NCBI GenBank assembly: GCA_965198675.1
Contig: OZ240666.1
Location: forward strand, 1,054,001 to 1,118,000
Length of the DNA stretch: 64,000 nucleotides
Origin: Prochloron sp965198675
GTDB taxonomy: Bacteria > Cyanobacteriota > Cyanobacteriia > Cyanobacteriales > Prochloraceae
Reading direction: 5' to 3'
Both the position numbers and the translations under genes were made by a program. The notes below the pieces were generated by a model. The model was not told the DNA's origin. It was given only the letters and a program-made list of their open reading frames with translations, and searched no databases. Positions 52,110 through 60,691 of this stretch are shown here, one piece after another; position 1 is the first letter of the stretch; the number at the start of each line of letters is the position of its first letter.

Positions 52110-52121
52110 TAAGACAAGCTA

Positions 52122-52343
52122 TTGATCCACTCCCCCGGTTAAAACACGGGGGATTCGGGATTTAAGCAGCAACCCTTCGGGAAACCCCATCTTACATTGC
52201 CTAGCCCACCCACCCCTCTTCTCCCCTCCCAGGAGGGGATGGGGGTGGGTCCAACCTTTTTGATATTATACTACGGCTGAATAAATTCAGCTTGCGCTTA
52301 TATCCCCCGATTAAAATACGGTTGCTCTATCGCTTTGCACCTC
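52122..52343 (-). mobile_element. IS608-like non-autonomous mini-element, copy 2 (222 bp)
   Basis: On the minus strand it follows TTAC (52347-52344), starts GAGGTGCAAAGCGATAG, has the GCTGAATAAATTCAGC hairpin, and ends GAATCCCCCGTG...GGGGGAGTGGATCAA at 52122. Removing it restores CTTGTTAC-TAGCTTGTC, which aligns with CTTGTTATTAGCTTTTC at the end of the intact epimerase gene (about 48433-48445). So insertion was 3' of TTAC with no target duplication, as in IS608-type transposition. Copy 2 differs from copy 1 by a C/G-rich hairpin block at 52201-52250. Confidence 0.82.
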
Positions 52344-52347
52344 GTAA

Positions 52348-52630
52348 CAAGTCGAGGTAACTCAGCGTTCTTAGTCATGCGATCGTAGATCCACTTGTAG
52401 GTTTTCTCCATTCATACCTCCAGAGGAATACTGGGTTCCCATCCTAGCATCGCTAAGAAATCGTAAACTACCACTGCAATATTTTTCTTCAGTAGTTCCC
52501 TCGCCAAAGCTATTCCTTGGGACTCTTCAATCACATTGGTTCCTGGTTTATAGGATAATCCCAAGATACCTACTGTGGGGTTTTGGGGCAAATGGGGTAA
52601 CAGTTGAGAAACTATTCGCCCTGCCTTGAT
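52348..52630 (-). pseudogene. Chimeric scar of the dehydrogenase and epimerase genes
   Basis: Read on the minus strand, about 52630-52455 is almost identical to codons ~315-370 of the dehydrogenase (RIVSQLLPHLPQNPTVGILG and SYKPGTNVIEESQGIALARE), then at about 52453 it switches to the last ~35 codons of the epimerase (LGWEPSIPLEV onward, 48432-48540). It is the collapsed remainder of a second dehydrogenase-epimerase pair that once preceded glycosyltransferase copy 2. Confidence 0.87.
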
Positions 52631-52686
52631 GCTCCAACGTCTCATGCCTTAATCTTTCTTTTACAGATACCTTCTAGAGCTAGGTA

Positions 52687-52721
52687 GCTGGATTATACTC
52701 TTTTGAGTATAGGTAACCAGC
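52687..52721. repeat. Inverted repeat upstream of the PP2C gene
   Basis: GCTGG...ATACTC at 52687-52700 pairs with GAGTAT...CCAGC at 52705-52721. It may be a terminator for minus-strand transcription or an operator; no T-run follows on either side. Confidence 0.4.
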
Positions 52722-52777
52722 TTAGTAATTATACTTATTTTGTGGTTCTATTTTCTCATCCTGTGGCCGAAAATAAT

Positions 52778-52806
52778 GAGACAGAGCCAATTCTAGATGA
52801 TATAAT
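52778..52806 (+). promoter_or_regulatory. Candidate sigma-70-type promoter of the PP2C gene
   Basis: GAGACA (52778-52783) and TATAAT (52801-52806) are 17 bp apart, 50 bp before the ATG at 52856. The -35 box matches four of six consensus bases. Confidence 0.4.
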
Positions 52807-52855
52807 AGAGAAAAAGTGCCACTACCAGTAGTACTAACTTATCGATCGCCCTTTG

Positions 52856-54763
52856 ATGCAAACAATTCCTATGTCCAATCCTTCGCTCCAGCTTCAATGC
52901 TCCAATAATAATTGTCAAGCATCCAATCCGCAAGACAATGAGTTTTGTCATGAGTGCAGCACCCCCATGATAAAACGCTACCTCTGGGCAATAGGAGAGG
53001 AAATAGAGCAGCCCAAAATAGGAGAGTTGCTTTGCGATCGCTATCTATTGGTAGAGAAGCGTATTCTGCTGGACACCAAACCAGCCCAACAGCCCACAAT
53101 CACCGAGGACATTCCCCCGAATATTACCCCCTACCTGAAACTTTCCCTTTATCCACTCAATATTCCTAGAGTTTACGGGCTATTGACGGCTGAACAGCTC
53201 AACTCAGATCAGGAAATCTGGCTCCTAGAATATAACCCTGTCATCAAATCTGAGGTTGATCAACCTTTTTCATTAGCACCACTCCCAAAAATAGAAGAAG
53301 TTTGGCAAGAGACAACAGCTCTGCGTCAGTTAAACTGGTTATGGCAAATAGCATATCTCTGGGCACCGTTCCAAAAACAGAAAGTGGTTTCCAGTTTGCT
53401 CAACCCCCAGCTGTTACAAGTAGATGGCACAATAGTGAGGTTACAGGAACTGGAACCAGATGATTCGGACCATGTCAGTTTCAATAATTTGGGTCAACAG
53501 TTCCGAAAATGGGCTAGTTCCTCCTCAGAAATAATAAGTGAATTTTTGACAGAACTCTCTGGCAACCTAGAATCTGGAGAAATTGACGGACCCGAGCAAC
53601 TGATGGCCTTTGTGGATCGGGCAATGCAGAAACTAGGCGGCGCGCAACAGCGAACTTATCATATTTTCACCCAAACTGACTCCGGACCCACCCGTGACAA
53701 AAATGAAGACGCTTGCTATCCCCCTAGTGGTACAGAGACTAACCCCAGTTTGTCCACAGAAAATCCTATGGCTGTAGTATGTGACGGTATTGGGGGACAC
53801 TACGGCGGAGAAATTGCTTCTAACCTAGCAATTGATTGTATGCGAGATGGTCTGGGTAAAATCTCCCCCGAGGAAGAAACATGGAACCCCATTGATATCA
53901 AGGAAGAATTGGCAGAATTAACCCGTACTGCCAACGATCAGATTAGCGATCGCAATGACAATGAAGACCGCCACGATCAAAGAAGACGTATGGGTACCAC
54001 CTTGGTAATGACTTTTGCCCATGGTCACGAACTTTATTTTGCTCATGTAGGAGATTCTCGCATTTATTGGATCACCCCCAGCAATTGTCATCAAGTAACA
54101 GTTGATGACGATCTAGCTTCTAGAGAAGTGCGACTGGGTTATGCTCTCTATAAAGATGCTACAAGCTATCCGGCAGCTGGCTCTTTAGTGCAGGCATTGG
54201 GAATGAGACCAAGTACTCACTTATATCCAACGGTACAGCGATGGATTATAGATGAAGACAGTGTTTTTCTCCTCTGTTCCGATGGTTTGAGTGACTTGGA
54301 TAGAGTGGAACAATATTGGCAGCAGGCAATTTTACCAATCCTCCAAAAAACGACAGATGTAGTTCAAGCGGGAAAGCGGTTAATCGAAATTGCCAATGAG
54401 AAAAACGGTCACGACAATGTTACAATAGCTCTAGTTTACTGTAAAGTAGAGCCAACTGAAGCACCAGAGACAGTACTGTCATTTTCGGAGATTGAATCGA
54501 GTCTCAAGGAATTACCCATTACTCCAAGACCAGTAAACACTGACCCAGAAAACACCAAAATACCAAACGAGGTAAAAACAACTCAGCCCTTGTTGCCCCT
54601 TCCCGATTTCCTAACAAAAAAACAACACATAATAAGTTTATTATGCGCATTATTAGTTATTATACTTGGTGGTGGGCTGTTCTTCTTGTTGAAGAAAAAA
54701 GATAATCACTCTTCCTCAACTGATTCCTCCAATCTAGTTTCATCCCAGATGGGTATCAAATAG
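52856..54763 (+). CDS. PP2C-type protein serine/threonine phosphatase with zinc ribbon and membrane anchor
   Basis: A metal-dependent phosphatase of about 635 residues. N-terminal CSNNNCQASNPQDNEFCHEC is a zinc ribbon; a 180-residue region of unknown fold resembling the lead-in of cyanobacterial kinase-linked proteins follows; then the PP2C domain: DSGPTRDKNEDACYPP, VVCDGIGGHYGGEIAS, MGTTLVMTFAHG, AHVGDSRIYWI, LLCSDGLSDLD and NGHDNVTIALV give all metal-binding Asp motifs. A single membrane segment sits near residue 600 (LLCALLVIILGGGLFFLLKK) with a short Ser-rich tail outside. It would remove phosphate from Ser/Thr proteins at the membrane. ATG 52871 is an alternative start. It is monocistronic. 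Confidence 0.9.
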   Translation: MQTIPMSNPSLQLQCSNNNCQASNPQDNEFCHECSTPMIKRYLWAIGEEIEQPKIGELLCDRYLLVEKRILLDTKPAQQPTITEDIPPNITPYLKLSLYPLNIPRVYGLLTAEQLNSDQEIWLLEYNPVIKSEVDQPFSLAPLPKIEEVWQETTALRQLNWLWQIAYLWAPFQKQKVVSSLLNPQLLQVDGTIVRLQELEPDDSDHVSFNNLGQQFRKWASSSSEIISEFLTELSGNLESGEIDGPEQLMAFVDRAMQKLGGAQQRTYHIFTQTDSGPTRDKNEDACYPPSGTETNPSLSTENPMAVVCDGIGGHYGGEIASNLAIDCMRDGLGKISPEEETWNPIDIKEELAELTRTANDQISDRNDNEDRHDQRRRMGTTLVMTFAHGHELYFAHVGDSRIYWITPSNCHQVTVDDDLASREVRLGYALYKDATSYPAAGSLVQALGMRPSTHLYPTVQRWIIDEDSVFLLCSDGLSDLDRVEQYWQQAILPILQKTTDVVQAGKRLIEIANEKNGHDNVTIALVYCKVEPTEAPETVLSFSEIESSLKELPITPRPVNTDPENTKIPNEVKTTQPLLPLPDFLTKKQHIISLLCALLVIILGGGLFFLLKKKDNHSSSTDSSNLVSSQMGIK

Positions 54764-54906
54764 AAGAGGGTAGACTTTAAACAAAAATAGGTTTACATAA
54801 ATATTTCTAATATTAGCACTTCGAAATTGAGTTGGGAAAGGTTAAACGTTGCACTGGCTCTCAAGTTATTTTAACTTTCAGCTGGGAGAACGTGGTCGAT
54901 CTCTTT

Positions 54907-55330
54907 TCATGATGCCTCTAATTTGGGTTGTTCCACCGTAAAAGGAAGAGACGCTCCCTGCAAACTATTGAAAATTCGTTCCGGCGTTTCTTGAAACAAA
55001 ACAAACAGAGGGTAAATTTGGGCCGCTCCTTCGCTAAATATATGGCGATGGCACGGGGCCATCAACCATTCATAATCGCCATTGAGAAATACTTGAGTCT
55101 GTCGCCAACAACAAAAAAAATAAGAAAAATCTTCTTCAGGGCGATGGATAAAGACGAGAACTTCTCTGATAGATTTTAATTTTCCATTCCGGATCGCACA
55201 TCAGAATGGCCAAGTCGCAAGGGAGGTGAATGGTTTGAGCCACCTCGGGGGTATGGCGCTCTCTTCTGAGCGGCGCATGCTGGGGAGCATTTCTAGGTAA
55301 GGTCGGTGCTGTTGCAAGAGAGCGATAGCC
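54907..55330 (-). pseudogene. Decayed gene of unknown function
   Basis: Protein-like sequence on the minus strand appears in shifting frames: SGAIALLQQHRPYLEMLPSM RRSE, then HTPEVAQTIHLPCDLAILMC DPEWK, then after a one-base shift in AAATTAAAATC, SIREVLVFIHRPEEDFSYFF CCWRQTQVFLNGDYEWLMAP CHRHIFSEGAAQIYPLF and QETPERIFNSLQGASLPFTV EQPKLEAS, ending at TGA 54909-54907. At least two frameshifts are needed. I do not recognise the family. Confidence 0.55.
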
Positions 55331-55358
55331 CCGGAGCTGTTGCTATATGCTGAGAATT

Positions 55359-55399
55359 ACCAGTTACCAGTCCTGCTCAGGCCAACCGGGGCAGTCAGG
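55359..55399. repeat. CAGTTAC run plus 28-bp unit
   Basis: TTACCAGTTACCAGT followed by CCTGCTCAGGCC...GGGGCAGTCAGG, the same pair of units as in the arrays at 13535-13683, with one base different in the 28-mer. This shows the two units move or are copied together. Confidence 0.8.
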
Positions 55400-55481
55400 C
55401 AGGCGTCTGGTGCGGGGTTGGACCCACCCCCCCAATTACAACAAGACAGGGTGATTCGATAAGCTGTAGGGGCAGCGTCAA

Positions 55482-56696
55482 TCATCCAAAAGCTTCAAAC
55501 ACCTTGAACATTGGTAGATACATGGACAGCAAAATTCCCCCTACCATAACGGCAATTACCACTATCATCAAGGGTTCTAAAATACTGGTTAGGGCTTTGA
55601 CCGCTTGTTCGACTTCATCTTCATAAAAATCAGCTACCTTCATCAACATCTTATCCAACTGCCCTGTTTCTTCCCCAACACTCATCATTTGCAATGCCAG
55701 TGCAGGAAATACCTTCTCCTTACCCAGAGCAATACTCATAATACCCCCTTGCTGAATTTCTGCTTTGGCTGATTTTACCGCATTGGCAATCACTTGGTTG
55801 CCAGATGTTTCCTGGACAATATCCAAGCAATTGAGGATAGGGACTCCCGAACGAGTTAAGGTTCCAAAAACGCGGCAGAAGCGAGCAACTGCTGATTTTT
55901 CATTTAATTCCCCAAACAGAGGCAGTTTGAGTGCCAATCCATCTATAGTTAAACGTCCCAGAGGAGTTTTATAATACTGTCTGAAGGCAAAAACTAGAGC
56001 TATGATAACAACGATGGGAATGAGAACCTTTGGACTTCTCATCAAGTCACTGAGCCAAAGCATAAACCTTGTTAGAGCTGGTAATTCTACTCCCAGATCT
56101 AAGAAAATATTAGCAAAGATGGGAATGAGAAATATGGTCATAGCAAAAAATACCCCTACTGCAAAAAAACCTACTGTCATAGGATAAGCCATGGCAGATT
56201 TTATTTCGTTTTCCAGTTTAGCCATATCTTCGAGCAATTTGGCCAAGCGGTTGAGAACCTCATCTAGTATCCCTCCCACTTCCCCAGCCTGAACCATACT
56301 AATATAGAGTTTGTCAAAGCAGTCTGGATGTTTAACCATGGCCTCAGAAAGGCTGATTCCTTCTTGAACTTCTTTACCAATAGAGAGAAGGGATGTTTTG
56401 AGCTTAGGATTACTAGTCTGATCTGATAAGATATTCAAGGCTCTGATCATTGCTATACCGGCATTATTCATAACCGCAAATTGACGGGAAAAGATAGCTT
56501 TATCCTTAACCGTCACTTTGCTGAATATGCTTAATTCGCCGGATAAATCCAAATTCATTCCGGCTTTTTTGACTTTGCCCAGTTGAGCATATTTGCTCCT
56601 TAAAATACCACGAGCCATTTCTGGAGAAGTGGCTTCAATTTTCTCCTTAGAAATTTTACCTCTTGCGTCCTTAACATCTACAATATAGATAGCCAT
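55482..56696 (-). CDS. pilC: Type IV pilus inner-membrane platform protein PilC
   Basis: A 404-residue type II secretion F-family protein. Two repeated GspF domains lie at about 67-190 and 270-393 (FSRQFAVMNNAGIAMIRALN and FCRVFGTLTRSGVPILNCLD), with three membrane helices (about 168-200, 218-240, 373-395). PilC is the platform on which the PilB and PilT motors act to build and retract the pilus. It is the last gene of pilB-pilT-pilC, 58 bp after pilT. Confidence 0.95.
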   Translation of the reverse strand: MAIYIVDVKDARGKISKEKIEATSPEMARGILRSKYAQLGKVKKAGMNLDLSGELSIFSKVTVKDKAIFSRQFAVMNNAGIAMIRALNILSDQTSNPKLKTSLLSIGKEVQEGISLSEAMVKHPDCFDKLYISMVQAGEVGGILDEVLNRLAKLLEDMAKLENEIKSAMAYPMTVGFFAVGVFFAMTIFLIPIFANIFLDLGVELPALTRFMLWLSDLMRSPKVLIPIVVIIALVFAFRQYYKTPLGRLTIDGLALKLPLFGELNEKSAVARFCRVFGTLTRSGVPILNCLDIVQETSGNQVIANAVKSAKAEIQQGGIMSIALGKEKVFPALALQMMSVGEETGQLDKMLMKVADFYEDEVEQAVKALTSILEPLMIVVIAVMVGGILLSMYLPMFKVFEAFG

Positions 56697-56754
56697 GAAT
56701 TTCCTCCCATTTCTAAAGTAATCAGTTCTTTTCCCATTGCTTTTTACTTATTAT

Positions 56755-57837
56755 TTAGACAAGTATACTAGTCACTATTCGTTGCAGTTCGTCTGGCTTA
56801 CTACTCCTAGCCATTGCTTCTTCCATGGTAATATCGCCACTTTTCACGAGGTTAGCTAAAGCCTGTTCCATAGTCTGCATGCCCATTTTCATCCCCACCT
56901 GAATAGCCGAGTAAATTTGAGGTGCTTTCCCTTCTCGAATCAAATTGGCAATAGCCGGCGTTAATACCATCGCTTCCATAACCAAGACTCGTGCAAATTC
57001 TCCCGGTTTGGGGTTTTTCCTTTGTGCCAATGTCTGGCTAAAAACTGCTAATAAAGAAATAGATAACTGAGAGCGAACTTGTCTTTGTTGGTCTGTGGGA
57101 AAGGCGTCGACAATGCGGTCAATGGTACTAGCAGCAGAATTAGTGTGAATGGTTCCCAGTACCAAGTGACCTGTTTCTGCTGCTGAGATTGCCAAACTCA
57201 TTGTTTCATAGTCTCGCATTTCCCCTACCAAGATTACATCGGGATCTTGCCGAAGGGATCCTTTGAGAGCACTGGCGAAACTTTTTGTATCTTCACCTCT
57301 TTGACGTTGATGAAACAAGCTCTTAATGTTGGGAAAAACATATTCAATAGGATCTTCCACCGTGAGGATATGTTGGTTGCGGGTGCGATTAATTAAGTCT
57401 AATATTGCGGCCACGGTGGTGGTCTTACCGGAACCACTTTGTCCAGCCACCAGTATCAATCCCTTGGGTCTGGCGATCATCTCCCGGACTATATTAGGCA
57501 ACCCAATTATATCGAAGTTGGGAATTTTAGAAGATAATGCTCTCAAGCAAGCAGCATAGCAGCCTCTTTCTTTGTAAACATTAACTCGGAAGCGAGCCAA
57601 TCCCCTCAGTCCATAGGAGCAATCTAGTTCCCAGTTTTGTTCTAATTCCTTGCGTTGAGTATTATTCAGTATGCTGAAAATCAGTCTCTGACTCTCCTGG
57701 GGGGTGAGAGGTTCCTCCCAGATGGGCTCTATTTTACCGCTGACGCGGAAATAAATTGGGGACCCGGCCTGAATGTGCATGTCTGATCCCCCCATCTCCA
57801 CGAGATTCTCCATCAAGTCTTCAATCATTAATTTCAT
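56755..57837 (-). CDS. pilT: Type IV pilus retraction ATPase PilT
   Basis: A 360-residue hexameric ATPase driving pilus retraction and twitching or phototactic motility. VEMGGSDMHIQAGSPIYFRV is the N-terminal domain, Walker A is LVAGQSGSGKTTTVAAILD, the Asp box is ILTVEDPIEYVFPN, Walker B is PDVILVGEMRDYETMSLAI and the His box is GHLVLGTIHTNSA. The PilT signature near the C-terminus is AIANLIREGKAPQIYS, with Ala where the classical AIRNLIRE has Arg. SD AGGAG lies upstream of 57837. 29 bp separate it from pilB. Confidence 0.95.
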   Translation of the reverse strand: MKLMIEDLMENLVEMGGSDMHIQAGSPIYFRVSGKIEPIWEEPLTPQESQRLIFSILNNTQRKELEQNWELDCSYGLRGLARFRVNVYKERGCYAACLRALSSKIPNFDIIGLPNIVREMIARPKGLILVAGQSGSGKTTTVAAILDLINRTRNQHILTVEDPIEYVFPNIKSLFHQRQRGEDTKSFASALKGSLRQDPDVILVGEMRDYETMSLAISAAETGHLVLGTIHTNSAASTIDRIVDAFPTDQQRQVRSQLSISLLAVFSQTLAQRKNPKPGEFARVLVMEAMVLTPAIANLIREGKAPQIYSAIQVGMKMGMQTMEQALANLVKSGDITMEEAMARSSKPDELQRIVTSILV

Positions 57838-57866
57838 CAGTTTCTTTTCTCCTTAAATAACAGGTA

Positions 57867-59909
57867 TTAATCCTGAAAACGAGGTGTCATGCAATAGGGA
57901 CAATCGATCCACTCTGGCTGTAATGCTGCTTGGCAAGTGCTACAAGTGAGAGAACTTTTGCGTTTTGCTTTTAATTCTGCCTCCAAGCCCGAATCGGTGA
58001 ATGTAACTCTTTCTACTTCTTCTAAAGTAGTATCACCATTCCTCACCAGATTTAAGCTATAAGCGAGCAAAGTTGTCATCCCCTCTTCCACAGCAGTTTC
58101 TTTAATTCTGTCCGTAGTGGCTCCTTCGTTGATTAAAGATTGAAGTCTCTCGCTAATTGTCATTACTTCATAAACCCCAACCCGCCCTCTATAGCCCACT
58201 CCATGACACTTAGGGCAGAGAGTGCCAGTGGCTTTGGCTTCATTAATTTGGTCAGGAGTCAAGGTGTTGGCTTGATAGAAAGTAACTTGATCCTCCCCAG
58301 AAGCAAACAAACCAAATCGATCCAATTCTTCTTTCTGGGGATGATAGGAGCGGCGACATTCGCTACAAACTCGGCGCATCAACCGTTGAGCCAGTACCCC
58401 CAGCAGGGAGCCAGAAATCATAAATGGTTCCACACCCATTTGATCCAGCCTGGCGATGGCTCCAGCAGCATCGTTGGTGTGGAGAGTGGTTAAGACCAAG
58501 TGACCTGTCAAAGCAGCTTCAATGGCTGTTTTCGCCGTTTCTTTATCCCTGGTCTCCCCCACCAGAATGATATCTGGATCTTGACGCATTAGAGCCCGTA
58601 GAATGGAAGCAAAGTCCATGCCTTTTTGCCGAATCACCTGCACTTGGGTAATTCCGGGTAAAGAGTATTCGATGGGATCTTCTGCGGTACTGATATTTAC
58701 TCCAGGAGTATTCCGTTCGGCCAGGACAGAGTATAAAGAGGTGGATTTTCCCGATCCGGTAGGTCCAGTTACCAAAATCAAACCGAAGGACCGACTGGCG
58801 ATTTTTCTTACGGTAGCGAGAGTTTCAGGGTCCGTAATCAATTTATCCAAACCTAGCTGAGTTCCTGAGTTATTCAGAATCCGCAGAACGACCTTTTCCC
58901 CGTAGCGGGAAGGCAACGTGTTAACCCGGAAGTCCACCTTCTGTCTCTGAAATATGCGCCTCATTTTCCCATCTTGGGGCATGCGCTGTTCAGCAATATC
59001 CAACTCTGCCATGATTTTGAAACGAGCCGCCACTGCTTTAGTTATTTTCTTCGGCAACTTGAAAACCTGAGTCAAGACTCCATCTTTACGATAGCGGATG
59101 CGCAAAAACTCTTCTTGGGGTTCCAGGTGAATGTCTGAAACACCTTCGTTTAAAGCTTTGGCTAAAATCTTATTCCCCAGGTTGATGATAGGTGCCTCCT
59201 GAGCATCCCTCATGGAGTCCAGGTCATCCTCTACTATATTCTCTAAGTTCTCTTGGCTCCCTATACCTTCTATGTTGGCTATGTCATCAGTAACATCAAC
59301 GGCTTGCTCGGATTTTTGTTTTTCCTCTTGTGTGTTTTTTTCAGTTAGGTAATCTTCTAGGAGCTTCTCGTAATCCGACTTGGCAATCACCAACCGCTGA
59401 AGTTCCAGTCCTTTATTGCTAACGATGCGGTTCAGCTCGTCTCTTGCTGCCAGGTCATCCGGTTTGACCATTGCTACTGCCAGTGAGGGCGGATCCTTTT
59501 CTTTCTTGCTTAAAGGCAGGAGTTGGCAACGTCGGCAAATATCAATGGGAATGAGGGATGAAACTAATTGACCAATTTGGTCATTAGCAATGGGAGTAAT
59601 TTCCGGATCGAAGGAATCGACACCGTAAAGAATTTTTAGTTCAAACAGATGATTTTTATTGTACTGGCGCTGTAGATCAGGAGCAAGTTCGCGCCCGGTG
59701 ATTTCTTCTAAGACTTGAATGAGAGGAAGACGGGTTGAGCGCGTTTCTGCTAGCGCTATTTCCATCTGAGTACGATTAGCATAACCCAACTCGATCAGCT
59801 TATTGCCGAAGGGAGAAAAATCATTACCCAGGGCGATTGCTCGCTTAGTCGATCCGCTACGCGGAGACCTTCGGGCGCGCTTTCTTGATGGTGATGATAA
59901 ATTAGTCAT
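57867..59909 (-). CDS. pilB: Type IV pilus assembly ATPase PilB
   Basis: A 680-residue GspE/PilB motor that powers pilus extension. An N-terminal MshEN-type domain (EITGRELAPDLQRQYNKNHL) precedes the ATPase: Walker A LVTGPTGSGKSTSLYSVLA, Walker B PDIILVGETRDKETAKTAI, then zinc motif CSECRRSY with CPKCHGVGYRGRVGVYEV. An extra C-terminal pair CSTCQAALQPEWIDCPYC is an additional zinc ribbon. Residues about 8-22 (SRKRARRSPRSGSTKRA) are encoded by a palindromic insert. It is the first gene of the operon and diverges from grpE, with an IS200/IS605 element now between them. Confidence 0.95.
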   Translation of the reverse strand: MTNLSSPSRKRARRSPRSGSTKRAIALGNDFSPFGNKLIELGYANRTQMEIALAETRSTRLPLIQVLEEITGRELAPDLQRQYNKNHLFELKILYGVDSFDPEITPIANDQIGQLVSSLIPIDICRRCQLLPLSKKEKDPPSLAVAMVKPDDLAARDELNRIVSNKGLELQRLVIAKSDYEKLLEDYLTEKNTQEEKQKSEQAVDVTDDIANIEGIGSQENLENIVEDDLDSMRDAQEAPIINLGNKILAKALNEGVSDIHLEPQEEFLRIRYRKDGVLTQVFKLPKKITKAVAARFKIMAELDIAEQRMPQDGKMRRIFQRQKVDFRVNTLPSRYGEKVVLRILNNSGTQLGLDKLITDPETLATVRKIASRSFGLILVTGPTGSGKSTSLYSVLAERNTPGVNISTAEDPIEYSLPGITQVQVIRQKGMDFASILRALMRQDPDIILVGETRDKETAKTAIEAALTGHLVLTTLHTNDAAGAIARLDQMGVEPFMISGSLLGVLAQRLMRRVCSECRRSYHPQKEELDRFGLFASGEDQVTFYQANTLTPDQINEAKATGTLCPKCHGVGYRGRVGVYEVMTISERLQSLINEGATTDRIKETAVEEGMTTLLAYSLNLVRNGDTTLEEVERVTFTDSGLEAELKAKRKSSLTCSTCQAALQPEWIDCPYCMTPRFQD
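59850..59880. repeat. Palindromic repeat embedded in pilB
   Basis: GATCCGCTACGCGGAGACC with CCGC-tac-GCGG at its centre, of the same G/C-rich kind as the inserts in the Hsp70-like and Rpn genes. It is translated in frame in the N-terminal basic region of PilB. Confidence 0.55.
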
Positions 59910-60247
59910 AGAGATGTGAAAATATGTCCTTATAGAATTGATAGTTCCTCAAATCTCAGGTACTTTGTATAGCAAGTACCTTGACAGTTACCAGTTAACA
60001 GCTTCTGAGGAACGAACGCCCGTTGCTGTGCTATAGACGCTGAGTCACAATCATCCCTTAAAACTGACCTAAATCCAGGCATTTGACTGTAGAACCTGTT
60101 GTCTTCCGATGGTGGGCATCCGCTGTTATTATTGCCCTTATTATTATACAGTAGGTAGATGCCTCTACCAAGATCCATCGCAGTGCTCCGCCTATACCGC
60201 TTCGCGGTAAGGGGGTGGTGAAGCGATGCGCGACCGGAGGGAGCAAT

Positions 60248-60663
60248 TCACTCAACTTCGGGCTGTTGCTTGATGTACTGCTTGATGATAGCCAGCGGTG
60301 CTCCACCACAAGCCAGAAGGCAATATGTTCTGCTCCAGAAGACGGGCTTGCCTCGATAAACCTGATTAACGTGCTCAGCAAACTCTTTCCGAATCAGTCT
60401 GCTCGACACGGTTTTCAGGTTGTTAACCAACTTAGATGGCTGAACCTTTGGGTTAACCGACATCAAGATGTGCAGATGGTCAGCCTCGACCTTGAACTCC
60501 ACCAATTCACAATCCCATTTTTTGAGCGAAGAGCGCAAAAATCTCTCTAAGTCGTTCCAGCATGGGCTTAGTGATCCACTTTCGCCTGTACTTAGTAACG
60601 ACGACCAAATGGAAGTGAATTGAGTAAGAGCAGTGTCTAAGCTTGTTTAGCTGCTGTGGCATT
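60248..60663 (-). pseudogene. tnpA: IS200-type transposase TnpA (Y1, HUH), frameshifted
   Basis: From ATG 60663: MPQQLNKLRHCSYSIHFHLV VVTKYRRKWITKPMLERLRE IF, then the frame shifts by one base in ATTTTTGCG; the continuing frame reads RSSLKKWDCELVEFKVEADHL HILMSVNPK, CLLACGGAPLAIIKQYIKQQ PEVE. The His-x-His metal motif (HLHI) and the catalytic Tyr in IIKQYIKQQ survive, but on separate frames from the N-terminal domain. The element would need TnpA in trans to move. Confidence 0.85.
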
Positions 60664-60691
60664 CTGACTGACCAAAAGGTATAATAGTCCC

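Noticed and set aside
54928..55179. 83-residue plus-strand ORF after the phosphatase gene
   Set aside because: The minus strand in the same place carries family-like protein sequence in shifted frames; the plus-strand ORF is its shadow.
60248..60663. Programmed frameshift in tnpA
   Set aside because: IS200-type tnpA is normally a single frame; the T-run shift separates the two halves of the catalytic domain, so it is more likely a lesion or a read error.
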